From NCBI RefSeq assembly GCF_029626145.1, contig NZ_JARUBJ010000002.1, positions 1,580,501 through 1,644,500 on the forward strand: a stretch of 64,000 nucleotides of DNA. The letters are read 5' to 3'. The position numbers and the translations under genes were made by a program. This document shows, piece by piece, positions 48,672 through 57,687 of this stretch (positions within the stretch are counted from its first letter, which is position 1; the number at the start of each line of letters is the position of its first letter). Source of the stretch: Micromonospora sp. WMMD961. Lineage in GTDB: Bacteria > Actinomycetota > Actinomycetes > Mycobacteriales > Micromonosporaceae. A model generated the notes under the pieces. It made no database searches. It was not told where the DNA came from and was given only the letters and a program-made list of their open reading frames with translations.

Positions 48672-49451
48672 ATGAATATCGTCGTACTCGTCAAGCAGGT
48701 GCCTGATTCGGGCGCGGACCGCAACCTGCGCAATGACGACAACACCGTCGACCGCGGTTCGGCGAACAACGTGATCAACGAGATGGACGAGTACGCCATC
48801 GAGGAGGCGCTGAAGATCAAGGAGGCGCACGGCGGTGAGGTCACCATCCTGACCATGGGTCCGGACCGGGCGACCGAGTCGATCCGCAAGGCGCTCTCCA
48901 TGGGCCCGGACAAGGCCGTGCACGTGTTGGACGATGCCCTGCACGGCTCCTGTGCCGTCGCCACCTCCAAGGTGCTCGCCGCCGCGCTCGGTCAGCTCGG
49001 GGCCGACCTGGTCATCTGCGGTGCCGAATCCACCGACGGTCGGGTCCAGGTCATGCCGCACATGATCGCCGAGCGACTGGGCGTCGCGGCGCTCACCGGT
49101 GCCCGCAAGCTCACCGTCGACGGCGCGACGCTGACCGTCGAACGGCAGACCGAGGAGGGGTACGAGGTCGTCACCGCCTCCACCCCGGCAGTCGTCTCCG
49201 TCTGGGACACGATCAACGAGCCGCGCTACCCCTCCTTCAAGGGCATCATGGCCGCGAAGAAGAAGCCGGTGCAGACGCTCGCGCTGGCCGACCTCGGCGT
49301 CGCGCCGACCGAGGTGGGCTTCGACGGCGCCACCAGCGCCGTCGTCGAGCACACCAAGCGCCCGCCGCGTTCCGGCGGAGCCAAGATCACCGATGAGGGC
49401 GAGGGCGGCGTCAAGCTGGTCGAGTTCCTCGCCACCGAGAAGTTCGTGTGA
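48672..49451 (+). CDS. etfB: Electron transfer flavoprotein, beta subunit
   Basis: A 259-residue subunit with the ETF-beta features MNIVVLVKQVPDSGADR, the AMP-binding GAESTDGRVQVMPHMIAERL and the C-terminal recognition loop. With the alpha subunit it carries electrons from acyl-CoA dehydrogenases to the respiratory chain. ATG 48672 is 14 bases after AGGAGG. The alpha gene follows at once. Confidence 0.95.
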   Translation: MNIVVLVKQVPDSGADRNLRNDDNTVDRGSANNVINEMDEYAIEEALKIKEAHGGEVTILTMGPDRATESIRKALSMGPDKAVHVLDDALHGSCAVATSKVLAAALGQLGADLVICGAESTDGRVQVMPHMIAERLGVAALTGARKLTVDGATLTVERQTEEGYEVVTASTPAVVSVWDTINEPRYPSFKGIMAAKKKPVQTLALADLGVAPTEVGFDGATSAVVEHTKRPPRSGGAKITDEGEGGVKLVEFLATEKFV

Positions 49452-49465
49452 GAGCGGGTCTGGAC

Positions 49466-50425
49466 ATGTCTGAGGTTCTCGTCGTCGTCGAAGCCACCAA
49501 GGAGTTCGGCGTCAAGAAGGTCACCCTGGAGATGCTCACCCTCGCCCGCGAGCTGGGCACCCCGAGCGCGGTGGTGCTCGGCGGCGCCGGCGCCGCCGAG
49601 GCGCTGAGCGGCAAGCTGGGCGAGTACGGCGCGGAGAAGATCTACGCCGCCGAGGGTGACGAGATCGACGGCTACCTGGTGGCACCCAAGGCCACCGTGC
49701 TGGCCGAGCTGGTCAAGCGGGTGCAGCCGGCCGCCGTGCTGCTGGCCTCGGCCCAGGAGGGCAAGGAGATCGCCGCCCGGCTCGCCGTCAAGCTGGACAA
49801 CGGCATCCTGACCGACGTGGTCGGCCTGGACGCCGACGGCACGGCGACGCAGGTCGCCTTCGCCGGCTCCACCATCGTCAAGGCCAAGGTCACCAAGGGC
49901 CTGCCGCTGGTCACCGTGCGACCCAACTCGGTCACCCCCGCCCCGTCGGCGGCCACCCCGACGATCGAGCAGCTCACCGTGTCGGTGACCGACACCGACA
50001 AGCTGGCCACTGTCGTCGAGCGGGTCGCCGAGCAGAAGGGCTCCCGCCCCGAGCTGACCGAGGCCGGCGTGGTCGTCTCCGGCGGTCGCGGTGTCGGCAA
50101 CGCCGACAACTTCAAGCTGGTCGAGGAGCTGGCCGACCTGCTCGGCGGTGCCGTCGGCGCGTCCCGCGCGGCCGTCGACTCCGGCTTCTACCCGCACCAG
50201 TTCCAGGTGGGCCAGACCGGCAAGACGGTCTCCCCGCAGCTCTACGTCGCACTCGGCATCTCCGGTGCCATCCAGCACCGGGCCGGCATGCAGACCTCGA
50301 AGACCATCGTCGCGGTCAACAAGGACGGCGAGGCGCCGATCTTCGAGCTGGCCGACTTCGGCGTGGTGGGCGACCTGTTCAAGATCGTCCCGCAGGCCGC
50401 CGAGGAGATCCGCAAGCGCAAGTGA
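49466..50425 (+). CDS. etfA: Electron transfer flavoprotein, alpha subunit
   Basis: A 319-residue subunit. The C-terminal FAD-binding region is complete ([61 protein letters not shown]). ATG 49466 matches the family start; GTG 49448, which overlaps the etfB stop, is an alternative. It forms the ETF heterodimer with etfB. Confidence 0.95.
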   Translation: MSEVLVVVEATKEFGVKKVTLEMLTLARELGTPSAVVLGGAGAAEALSGKLGEYGAEKIYAAEGDEIDGYLVAPKATVLAELVKRVQPAAVLLASAQEGKEIAARLAVKLDNGILTDVVGLDADGTATQVAFAGSTIVKAKVTKGLPLVTVRPNSVTPAPSAATPTIEQLTVSVTDTDKLATVVERVAEQKGSRPELTEAGVVVSGGRGVGNADNFKLVEELADLLGGAVGASRAAVDSGFYPHQFQVGQTGKTVSPQLYVALGISGAIQHRAGMQTSKTIVAVNKDGEAPIFELADFGVVGDLFKIVPQAAEEIRKRK

Positions 50426-50435
50426 CCCGGTAACG

Positions 50436-50475
50436 AAACGGTGGCCGCCCCCCAATGGGAGCGGCCACCGTTTTT
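50436..50475 (+). terminator. Rho-independent terminator after etfA
   Basis: A 12-bp stem, AACGGTGGCCGC with GCGGCCACCGTT, is followed by a T-run. Confidence 0.9.
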
Positions 50476-50483
50476 CAATGGGA

Positions 50484-50526
50484 GCTGATCGGCGGGCCGG
50501 GGAGCTGAACCGGCCCACCGATCAGC
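50484..50526 (-). terminator. Terminator of the anti-sigma gene
   Basis: A 17-bp stem (50484-50500 with 50510-50526, one wobble pair) overlaps the anti-sigma stop codon. Confidence 0.7.
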
Positions 50527-51406
50527 CCGTCAGGGTGCCCCTCAGCAGGCTGTCGCCGGAGTGGTCGGTGTTGTTGTCGTACTGCTCGGCGGAGACGTCG
50601 ACCACCGAGTAGGTCTTGAGGTCGACATTCGGGGGCAGCGGCAGCAGCGCATCCGAACCGCCTCCCAGGGTGCCCACCGAGAACATCTCCATCGTCGTCG
50701 GATTGATGAGCCAGACCTCGTAGTACCCAGGGACGCGCGGGAGATTCGCCACATGCAGATGCAGTTGGCCGTCCTGGAGAACCCGGGCGTCACCCTTGGC
50801 CGTCGGGGGCGTCGACCCGTACGCCGCCAGCGGGGCGCTCGCCACCACCACCTGCGGCGGAGTGGGCGCCGGGTCGTCCGGCCGTAGCACGGAGACGGTG
50901 CCCACCACACCCACCGCCGCGGCGGCGGCCGCCGTCACCGCGGTGGCCACCCAGCGGGACCAGCCGGAGCCCCGGCGGGCCCGGCGCGTCGGATCCAACC
51001 GGGTGACCGTCGACCCGGCCGTCGTGCCGGTGGCCTGCCCGGCCGTCGTGCCGGTGGTCTGCTCGGCCGTCGTGCCGGTGGCCTGCTCGGCCGTCGTGCC
51101 GGTGGACTCTGCGGCCGTCGTGCCGGTGGTCTGCTCGGTGACGGTGCCGAGGGCCTGCCCAGGGACCTGCTGAGGCTGGGCCTCGGCCGCTCTGACCTGG
51201 GCGGCGATGCTCTGCCAGACGTGCTCCGGCGGGTCCGGCAGGTCAGCCAGGCCCTGCGTCTCGGCGCCGAGCCCCGCCACCTGATGAAGGGTCGCCAGCT
51301 CGGCCCGGCACAGCGCGCAGGTGCCGAGGTGGGTGCTCTCCCCGTTGTCCGCCTCGCTCTCACCGAGCGCCAGAAAGACCAGCCGGTCGTGGTCCAGGTG
51401 CTGCAC
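50522..51406 (-). CDS. RskA-like anti-sigma factor
   Basis: A 294-residue membrane protein that should hold the adjacent ECF sigma factor inactive. The N-terminus has a zinc anti-sigma motif (HLGTCALC) at about 27-34, one transmembrane helix lies near 150-175, and the C-terminal domain (about 185-294) is the extracytoplasmic RskA/anti-sigma-K type. Between zinc motif and helix is an unusual run of about five [12 protein letters not shown] repeats. It overlaps the sigma gene by 47 bases. Confidence 0.9.
   Translation of the reverse strand: MQHLDHDRLVFLALGESEADNGESTHLGTCALCRAELATLHQVAGLGAETQGLADLPDPPEHVWQSIAAQVRAAEAQPQQVPGQALGTVTEQTTGTTAAESTGTTAEQATGTTAEQTTGTTAGQATGTTAGSTVTRLDPTRRARRGSGWSRWVATAVTAAAAAAVGVVGTVSVLRPDDPAPTPPQVVVASAPLAAYGSTPPTAKGDARVLQDGQLHLHVANLPRVPGYYEVWLINPTTMEMFSVGTLGGGSDALLPLPPNVDLKTYSVVDVSAEQYDNNTDHSGDSLLRGTLTG
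51021..51140 (-). repeat. 24-bp tandem repeat in the anti-sigma gene
   Basis: Five units of period 24, starting near 51021, 51045, 51069, 51093 and 51117, share GTCGTGCCGGTGG. They encode the Thr/Gly/Ala repeats on the cytoplasmic side of the membrane helix. In-frame length change would alter tether length only. Confidence 0.75.
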
Positions 51407-51962
51407 CGTCCACCTCCCATCTGCGTTTCAAGCTCGCCATGCCGCGCCGGATGTGGCTCTTCACTGTGCCCAACGGCACTCCGGTCACCGTGGCTATCTG
51501 CTGGTGTGTCAGGTCGTCGTAGAAGGCCAACTCCAACATGCGCCGCTGGTCGTCCGGGAGGCGGGCCAGCTCGTCGGCGACCACCAACCGGTCCACCACC
51601 CGGTCCGGGTCCGGCTCGCTGGGCGTCGGCTCGGGCAGTTGTCGGACCGTCTCCACCACCCGGGTCTCCCGGGCCGAGGCGCGCATCCGGTCGATCACCT
51701 TGCGTCGGCCGATGCCGAGCAGCCACCCGACCAGCGATCCCTTGGCCGGATCGAACGTGTCGCGACCCAGCCAGGCGGCGACGAACGTCGCCTGGGTGAC
51801 GTCCTCGGCGTCGCTGCGGTTGGCCAGCATGGAGGTGGCCAGGTGGTGCACGGCGCGACCGTACCGGTCGTAGGCCTCGCGGAGGGCCACCTCGTCGCCT
51901 CTTCGAAAACGGAGGCCGAGGTCGTCCACCGGGGGGTCCGGTTCCTGTCGTAGGGCCGTCAT
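51360..51962 (-). CDS. ECF sigma factor, SigK-like
   Basis: A 200-residue sigma factor with region 2 (YDRYGRAVHHLATSMLANRSDAEDVTQATFVAAW) and region 4 (LPDDQRRMLELAFYDDLTHQQIATVTGVPLGTVKSHIRRGM). Pairing with an RskA-type anti-sigma factor suggests the SigK group. ATG 51962 is chosen over an upstream start. It is divergent from the DUF4397-sortase operon, and both promoters share GCATCC-N16-NCGWAR. Confidence 0.92.
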   Translation of the reverse strand: MTALRQEPDPPVDDLGLRFRRGDEVALREAYDRYGRAVHHLATSMLANRSDAEDVTQATFVAAWLGRDTFDPAKGSLVGWLLGIGRRKVIDRMRASARETRVVETVRQLPEPTPSEPDPDRVVDRLVVADELARLPDDQRRMLELAFYDDLTHQQIATVTGVPLGTVKSHIRRGMASLKRRWEVDGAAPGPRPAGLSGAR

Positions 51963-52049
51963 CGGGCGGCTCGCCTTCGATGGGGCATGCCCGACTGTAG
52001 CTGCCACAGTCTCCGCCCCACTCTCCCGGTCGATGTCATCTCACCAGCT

Positions 52050-52077
52050 CTTCGTCGCAGGAGCATCGCCCGGATGC
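52050..52077 (-). promoter_or_regulatory. Predicted ECF promoter of the sigma gene
   Basis: On the minus strand, GCATCC (52077-52072) and ACGAAG (52055-52050) are 16 bp apart; the leader would be about 80 bases. The layout matches the divergent promoter at 52112-52139. Confidence 0.5.
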
Positions 52078-52111
52078 AGTCGGGGGCGAAAAAGAAAAGT
52101 GCGTTCGGTGC

Positions 52112-52139
52112 GCATCCACCCGTCGACGAGCCGGCGTAA
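52112..52139 (+). promoter_or_regulatory. Predicted ECF promoter of the DUF4397-sortase operon
   Basis: GCATCC (52112-52117) and GCGTAA (52134-52139) are 16 bp apart. It resembles the mycobacterial SigK type (CCATCC, about 16-17 bp, CCGAAT). Confidence 0.5.
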
Positions 52140-52192
52140 CCCGTTCTGCACGACAGGCATGACGAATCAGCAGCAATCACCAGGAGGCAGAC

Positions 52193-53023
52193 ATGCAGCT
52201 CTCGTACTTCCGTCGGGTCGCCGCGGGCGGCGCGGTCGCCGCGTTGGCCTTCGCCGGTGTCGGCGCGTTCACGGCCACCCCCGCGTACGCCGCCACGTCC
52301 AAGGTCTCCGTCGTGCACGGCATCCCGGACACCCCGGTCGACGTCTACGTCAACGGCACGAAGACGCTGGACAACTTCAAGCCCGGTGACGTCGCCGGTC
52401 CGCTGAACCTGGAGGAGGGCGACTACGACATCGCGCTCACCAAGCCGGGTGAGCCGATCGGCAGCGCGATCCTCAAGGTCGACGACGCGGCGGTGCCGGG
52501 CGGGGCGAACATCAGCATCGCGGCGCACCTCGACGCCGCCGGCCAGCCGAAGATCACGCCGTTCGTGAACGACGTCTCGAAGGTCGGCGCCGGCAAGGCC
52601 CGGCTCATCGTCCGGCACACCGCCGCCGCCCCGGCGGTCGACGTACGCGCCGGTGGCACCCCGGTCTTCGAGGACCTCACCAACCCGAACGAGGCCAAGG
52701 GCGACGTCGACGCGGGCAGCGTGAAGGCGGACGTGGTGCTGGCCGGCACCGACACCGTCGCGATCGGCCCGGCGGACCTCAACCTCAGGGAGGGCACCGC
52801 GACGATCGTCTACGCGATCGGCTCCGCCGAGGGCAAGACGCTCGGCGTGGTGGCACAGACCATCACCGGCCTGCACTCCGCTCCCGGCGGCGTGCCGAGC
52901 GGTGACGGTGGGCAGGCCGGCACGGGCGTGAACACCTGGTGGTACGTGCTCACCGGTGCCGGCGTACTCCTGCTGCTCGGTGGTGGGGTGCGGATGGCGA
53001 CCGCGCGGAACGGTCGCAGGTGA
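52193..53023 (+). CDS. Secreted DUF4397 protein with C-terminal membrane anchor
   Basis: A 276-residue surface protein: signal peptide (1-33, ending AYA), DUF4397 domain(s) (VSVVHGIPDTPVDVYVNG and a second similar unit from LIVRHTAAAPAVDV), a short linker, then QAGTG at 241-245, a hydrophobic helix and a basic tail (ATARNGRR). This ending has the plan of a sortase sorting signal without LPXTG. AGGAGG is six bases before the ATG. The sortase gene overlaps its stop by 4 bp. Confidence 0.9.
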   Translation: MQLSYFRRVAAGGAVAALAFAGVGAFTATPAYAATSKVSVVHGIPDTPVDVYVNGTKTLDNFKPGDVAGPLNLEEGDYDIALTKPGEPIGSAILKVDDAAVPGGANISIAAHLDAAGQPKITPFVNDVSKVGAGKARLIVRHTAAAPAVDVRAGGTPVFEDLTNPNEAKGDVDAGSVKADVVLAGTDTVAIGPADLNLREGTATIVYAIGSAEGKTLGVVAQTITGLHSAPGGVPSGDGGQAGTGVNTWWYVLTGAGVLLLLGGGVRMATARNGRR

Positions 53024-53673
53024 CGGTGCGCAACCGCGGCGCGCTGGCGGCCCTGGCCGCCGGCGTCGCCGCGCTCACCGTCGCCGCCCTGGTGGCGTGC
53101 GGCTCGCAGCCGGCCGGGAACGTGGGCACCGACGAGGCCACCGCCCTCGCCAGCACCCCACCGACCGTCGACAGCGGCCCGACGGTCCCGGTGACCGCCG
53201 GTGACCTGCCCGCCGACGCGGAGATCGTCGAGCCGGTACGGCTGGTCATCCCCGACATCGGCGTCACCGCCACCGTCGACGCGGTCGGCATCAACGAGCG
53301 GACCGACGAGTTCGAGGTGCCGCCGAGCGTCGACGAGGTCGGGTGGTACCGCCACGGCCCCGGTCTGGAGGCGGAGGCCGGATCGGTCGTCATCGCCGGT
53401 CACGTGGACAGCGCCCAGCAGGGCAGGGGTGCGTTCTTCCGGCTGCGGGAGCTGGACCAGGGAGACACGGTGACCGCGACCGGCAGCGACGGAAAGGCCC
53501 GGCGGTACCGGGTCGTGGCCCGGGAGGAGTACGCGAAGACCAGGATCCCGCTGGACCGGTACTTCGCCCGGGACGGGAAGCCGCGGCTGACGTTGATCAC
53601 CTGCGGCGGGCCGTTCGACGCGAAGGCCCGCAAGTATCGGGACAACATCGTCGTCACCGCGGTGCCCGCCTGA
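53020..53673 (+). CDS. Class F sortase
   Basis: A 217-residue transpeptidase with an N-terminal lipobox-like VACG in a signal peptide, and catalytic residues His128 (AGHVDS), Cys195 (LITCGG) and Arg207 (KYRDN). It should join surface proteins to peptidoglycan or to lipid II. GTG 53020 overlaps the DUF4397 stop (GTGA), which makes that protein the natural substrate candidate. A strong hairpin follows. Confidence 0.92.
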   Translation: MTVRNRGALAALAAGVAALTVAALVACGSQPAGNVGTDEATALASTPPTVDSGPTVPVTAGDLPADAEIVEPVRLVIPDIGVTATVDAVGINERTDEFEVPPSVDEVGWYRHGPGLEAEAGSVVIAGHVDSAQQGRGAFFRLRELDQGDTVTATGSDGKARRYRVVAREEYAKTRIPLDRYFARDGKPRLTLITCGGPFDAKARKYRDNIVVTAVPA

Positions 53674-53689
53674 CCAGGTCCCGCCACGT

Positions 53690-53716
53690 GCCGGGGTGGG
53701 GGAGTCCCACCCCGGC
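53690..53716 (+). terminator. Terminator after sortase gene
   Basis: GCCGGGGTGGG pairs perfectly with CCCACCCCGGC over loop GGAGT. Confidence 0.75.
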
Positions 53717-53776
53717 CGTCCGGCTCAGCCCCTCCGGCATCCGGCCCCCGAGGTGTCGGCCGTACGCTGAACGGTG

Positions 53777-54952
53777 ATGGCTTACCTGGATCACGCGGCG
53801 ACGACTCCGATGCTCGACGAGGCACTGGAGGCGTACGTCGCTACCGCCCGTGAGGTCGGCAACGCGTCCTCCCTGCACGCGTCGGGCCGCCGTGCCCGCC
53901 GCCGGGTCGAAGAGTCGCGCGAACGGGTGGCCGCGGTGCTGGGTGCGCGGCCCTCCGAGGTGATCTTCACCGGCGGTGGCACCGAAAGTGACAACCTCGC
54001 GGTCAAGGGCATCTTCTGGGCCCGCCGGGGCGCCGGCACCGACCGCCGACGGGTGGTCTCCAGCGCCGTCGAGCACCACGCCGTGCTGGACGCGGTCGAC
54101 TGGTTGGCCCAGCACGAGGGCGCGGAGGTCGGCCTGCTGCCGGTGGACGCTCTCGGTCGGCTCGACCCGCAGGACCTGCGCGCCGAGTTGGCCGCCCACG
54201 CCGACCAGGTGGCCGTTGTCACCGCGATGTGGGCGAACAACGAGGTGGGCACCGTCCAGCCGATCGCCGAGCTGGCCGCCGTCGCCGCCGACCACGGCGT
54301 GCCGTTCCACACCGACGCCATCCAGGCGGTCGGTCAGGTGCCCGTCGACTTCGCCGCGAGCGGAGTCTCCGCGCTGACCGTCACCGGCCACAAGCTGGGC
54401 GGCCCGGCCGGGGTGGGCGCGCTGCTGCTCGCCCGGGACGTGGCGGCCACGCCACTGCTGCACGGTGGCGGCCAGGAACGAGACATCCGCTCCGGCACCC
54501 TGGACACCGCCGGCATCGTCGCCTTCGCGGTCGCTGTGGAGGCGGCGGTGAAGGGTCAACAGGAGTACGCGGCCCGGGTGGCCGCCCTCCGCGACGACCT
54601 GATCGAGCGGGTACGTCAAGCGGTGCCCGAGGTGATCTACAACGGTGACCCGGCCGACCGTCTGCCCGGCAACGCGCACTTCTCCTTCCCCGGCTCCGAG
54701 GGCGACGCGCTGCTGCTCCTTCTCGACGCGCAGGGGATCGCCTGCTCGACGGGTTCGGCCTGCTCCGCAGGGGTCGCCCAGCCGTCGCACGTACTACTGG
54801 CGATGGGCGCCGACGACGATCGCGCCCGCTCCTCGCTGCGCTTCTCCCTGGGCCACACGAGCACCCAGGCCGACATCGACGCCCTGATCGCCGCCCTCCC
54901 CGCTGCGGTAGACCGAGCCCGCCGAGCCGCCGCCCTCCGCACCCCCCGCTAA
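53777..54952 (+). CDS. Cysteine desulfurase (IscS/NifS-like)
   Basis: A 391-residue PLP enzyme that takes sulfur from cysteine for tRNA thiolation and iron-sulfur clusters. It has [18 protein letters not shown], the PLP Lys in [10 protein letters not shown], and the active-site cysteine loop [11 protein letters not shown]. It precedes mnmA, for which it is the likely sulfur donor. TACGCT (53763-53768) lies close to GTG 53774/ATG 53777, so the mRNA may be leaderless or nearly so. Confidence 0.94.
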   Translation: MAYLDHAATTPMLDEALEAYVATAREVGNASSLHASGRRARRRVEESRERVAAVLGARPSEVIFTGGGTESDNLAVKGIFWARRGAGTDRRRVVSSAVEHHAVLDAVDWLAQHEGAEVGLLPVDALGRLDPQDLRAELAAHADQVAVVTAMWANNEVGTVQPIAELAAVAADHGVPFHTDAIQAVGQVPVDFAASGVSALTVTGHKLGGPAGVGALLLARDVAATPLLHGGGQERDIRSGTLDTAGIVAFAVAVEAAVKGQQEYAARVAALRDDLIERVRQAVPEVIYNGDPADRLPGNAHFSFPGSEGDALLLLLDAQGIACSTGSACSAGVAQPSHVLLAMGADDDRARSSLRFSLGHTSTQADIDALIAALPAAVDRARRAAALRTPR

Positions 54953-54974
54953 CTGCTCCCCCGCCCTCTCTGCG

Positions 54975-55049
54975 GTCGATCATGGAGTGGTGGTGCCTGA
55001 AAGAAGACTGATTGCGGCTTTTGTTGACCACCACAAGTCCATGATCGAC
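54975..55049. repeat. Long hairpin element 1 (GATCGAC family)
   Basis: Outer arms GTCGATCATGGA and its exact complement, plus an inner 8-bp arm (GTGGTGGT), separated by a 3-base bulge, enclose a 30-base loop. It lies between the desulfurase and mnmA genes. Two related hairpins occur at 58739-58816 and 59556-59630. Confidence 0.6.
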
Positions 55050-55138
55050 GCCGCCGACGGTGGACGAGGTCACTTCGCGGCCTGCGGAGAGTGCGCGGGG
55101 CGGGTGGGTAGGCTGGCGGTGGGGAAGGGAGTGGGCTG

Positions 55139-56212
55139 GTGAGGGTTCTGGCGGCGATGTCGGGCGGGGTTGACTCGGCCGTGGCGGCGGCGCGGGCGGT
55201 GGCGGCCGGGCACGACGTGACGGGCGTGCACCTGGCGCTGGCCCGTAACCCACAGACCTATCGGACCGGGGCGCGTGGCTGCTGCACCCTGGAGGACTCC
55301 CGCGACGCGCGCCGGGCCGCCGACGTGATCGGCATCCCCTTCTACGTATGGGACATGGCCGACCGCTTCCACGAGGACGTGGTGGACGACTTCGTCGCCG
55401 AGTACGCGGCCGGCCGCACGCCGAACCCCTGTCTGCGCTGCAACGAGAAGATCAAGTTCGCGGCGGTGCTGGACCGGGCGGTGGCGCTGGGCTTCGACGC
55501 GGTGGTGACCGGGCACCACGCCCGACTCGGCCCGGACGGGCTGCTGCGGCGCAGTGTCGACGTGGCCAAGGACCAGTCGTACGTGCTCGCCGTGCTCACC
55601 CGCGAGCAGCTCGACCGTTCGATCTTCCCGCTGGGCGACTCGACCAAGGCGCAGGTTCGTGCCGAGGCCGCCGAGCGTGGCTTGGCCGTCGCCGACAAGC
55701 CGGACTCGCACGACATCTGCTTCATCGCCGACGGTGACACCCGTGGCTTCCTCGCCGGCCGGCTCGGCGAGGCGCCTGGCGACGTGGTGGACGCGAGCAC
55801 CGGCGCGGTGGTCGGCAGTCACAGCGGCGCGTACGCGTACACGGTGGGGCAGCGTCGCGGGCTGCACCTGGACCGGCCGGCCCCGGACGGCCGGCCGCGC
55901 TACGTGCTCTCCATCACCCCGAAGACCAACACGGTGACCGTCGGCCCGGCCGAGGCGCTGGAGGTGTCCGAGGTCCGTGCCGCTCGTCCGGTCTGGACCG
56001 GCGGCACGCTTCCGGACTCCCCGGTGGAGTGCGAGGTGCAGTTGCGGGCGCACGGCAACGTGGTGCCGGCGACCGTCGCCCTGGACGGTGACCGGCTGCA
56101 CGCCGAGTTGCGCCGGCCGGTACGCGGCGTCGCCGCCGGTCAGGCCCTGGTCGCGTACCGACCGGACCCGGCCGGCGACGTGGTCCTCGGCTCCGCGACC
56201 ATCACCGGCTGA
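55139..56212 (+). CDS. mnmA: tRNA-specific 2-thiouridylase MnmA
   Basis: A 357-residue enzyme that makes 2-thiouridine at position 34 of tRNA-Lys, -Glu and -Gln. The PP-loop [10 protein letters not shown], the catalytic cysteine in PNPCLRCN and the second cysteine in [11 protein letters not shown] are present, and the central and C-terminal beta-barrel domains complete the enzyme. Start is GTG 55139. Confidence 0.95.
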   Translation: MRVLAAMSGGVDSAVAAARAVAAGHDVTGVHLALARNPQTYRTGARGCCTLEDSRDARRAADVIGIPFYVWDMADRFHEDVVDDFVAEYAAGRTPNPCLRCNEKIKFAAVLDRAVALGFDAVVTGHHARLGPDGLLRRSVDVAKDQSYVLAVLTREQLDRSIFPLGDSTKAQVRAEAAERGLAVADKPDSHDICFIADGDTRGFLAGRLGEAPGDVVDASTGAVVGSHSGAYAYTVGQRRGLHLDRPAPDGRPRYVLSITPKTNTVTVGPAEALEVSEVRAARPVWTGGTLPDSPVECEVQLRAHGNVVPATVALDGDRLHAELRRPVRGVAAGQALVAYRPDPAGDVVLGSATITG

Positions 56213-56249
56213 CCGCACGGCCCGGGTGTCCGCGGGATAGCCTTCGCCC

Positions 56250-57254
56250 GTGACAGATCAGGCGTGGCCCTGGCCGGCCGGCGCGGCAACCGGAATCGGT
56301 TCGCTGCCCGGCACCGACATCGGCGAGGCCCAGCGGGTGGTCCTCGGTGAGCTTCCCGACCTGCCCCACCTGCCCGAGTTGCCGGCCCGTGGGCCCGGCG
56401 CAGACATGATCGGCCGATCCGCCGGGCTGCTTGTCGACCTGCCCGTCGAGGTGTACGCGGGGCGGTGGCGGGTCGCCCCGCGCACTGGCCGTGACCTGCG
56501 CCGCGCCCTCGACCTGATGGAACGCGACCTGGACCAGCTCGCCGAGCAGGCCGAGGAGTACGCCGGGCCGATCAAGGTGCAGGCCGCCGGCCCCCTCACG
56601 CTGGCCGCCTCCCTGGAGCTGCCGATCGGTGGCCGTCTGTTGCGTGATCCCGGCGCGGTTCGCGATCTGGCCGGCTCCCTCGCCGAAGGGCTGCGCGCGC
56701 ACGTCGCGGCGGTGGCCCGGCGGCTGCCCCGGGCAGCGGTGCTGCTGCAACTGGACGAACCGTCGCTACCGACAGTGCTGGCCGGGCGGGTGCCCACCGA
56801 GAGCGGGTTGGGCGCGTACCGGGCGATCGAGTCGGTGGACGCCGCCGCGCTGCTGCGCACTGTCGTCGAGGCGGTCGGCGTGCCGACGCTCGTGCACTGC
56901 TGCGCCCCGGACGTACCGCTGGAGCTGATCCGCTCCACCGGCGCCGTCGCGGTCGCCCTCGACCTGGACCTCGTCACCGACCTGGACCCGCTGGGCGAGG
57001 CGATCGACGCCGGCCTCGGGTTGCTGGCCGGGGCCGCGCCGACCCGACCGCCGTCGGCCGGCCGCGCGCCGACCTCCGCCCAGATCGCCGATCGGGTACG
57101 CCAGCTCTGGGACCGTCTCGGCTTTCCCCGCCGGCAGCTCGCCGAGCAGGTGGTGGTCACCCCGGCCTGCGGTCTCGCCGGTGCCGACGAGCAGTACGCG
57201 CGGGCGGTGCTCGCAGCGTGTCGGGACGCGGGCCGGCGGTTCGCCGAGGGCTGA
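56250..57254 (+). CDS. MetE-like cobalamin-independent methionine synthase, C-terminal domain only
   Basis: A 334-residue protein equal to the C-terminal catalytic barrel of MetE. The opening ATGIGSLPG and zinc ligands in LVHCCAPD and TPACGLAG are present. The N-terminal half of MetE is absent, as is usual for this actinomycete protein next to mnmA. It may methylate a thiol other than homocysteine. TAGCCT (56238-56243) ends six bases before GTG 56250, so the mRNA is probably leaderless. Confidence 0.9.
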   Translation: MTDQAWPWPAGAATGIGSLPGTDIGEAQRVVLGELPDLPHLPELPARGPGADMIGRSAGLLVDLPVEVYAGRWRVAPRTGRDLRRALDLMERDLDQLAEQAEEYAGPIKVQAAGPLTLAASLELPIGGRLLRDPGAVRDLAGSLAEGLRAHVAAVARRLPRAAVLLQLDEPSLPTVLAGRVPTESGLGAYRAIESVDAAALLRTVVEAVGVPTLVHCCAPDVPLELIRSTGAVAVALDLDLVTDLDPLGEAIDAGLGLLAGAAPTRPPSAGRAPTSAQIADRVRQLWDRLGFPRRQLAEQVVVTPACGLAGADEQYARAVLAACRDAGRRFAEG

Positions 57255-57290
57255 GGTTTCCTGTCGTACCCGGTGGGCAGGATGACGGTC

Positions 57291-57656
57291 ATGATTGGAC
57301 AGCTGCGTTCAGTGGTGATCGACTGCCCGGATCCGCGGGCGCTGGCGGCGTTCTACGCCGAGCTGCTCGGCATCCCCTTCGCCGAGGGTGACTTCGACGA
57401 CGACTGGGTGGTGCTGGGCGGTCCGCCCGGTCACCAGCCACGTCTGGCCTTCCAGCAGGCGCTCAACCTGCGGTCACCGGCCTGGCCGGACCCGGAGCGC
57501 CCGCAGCAGTTCCACCTGGATGTGACGGTGGACGACATCGACAGCGCGGAGAAGGCGGCGCTGGCACTCGGTGCGCGGCGGCTGCCCGGTGAGGGCGAGG
57601 GCTTCCGGGTCTACGCCGATCCGGCCGGCCACCCGTTCTGTCTCTGCTGGGACTGA
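57291..57656 (+). CDS. VOC-family (glyoxalase-like) protein
   Basis: A 121-residue protein with two beta-alpha-beta-beta-beta units, RSVVIDCPDPRALAAFYAELLGIPF and HLDVTVDDIDSAEKAALALGARR, and the ending YADPAGHPFCLCWD. It belongs to the glyoxalase/bleomycin-resistance superfamily; substrate unknown. Starts at 57273 and 57282 are also possible. Confidence 0.88.
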   Translation: MIGQLRSVVIDCPDPRALAAFYAELLGIPFAEGDFDDDWVVLGGPPGHQPRLAFQQALNLRSPAWPDPERPQQFHLDVTVDDIDSAEKAALALGARRLPGEGEGFRVYADPAGHPFCLCWD

Positions 57657-57687
57657 GGCCCGACGGGGGTTGCGGCGGCCGGGCATC

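Noticed and set aside
51021..51140. 24-bp direct repeats as a CRISPR-like array
   Set aside because: Units abut without spacers and stay in frame within the anti-sigma gene.
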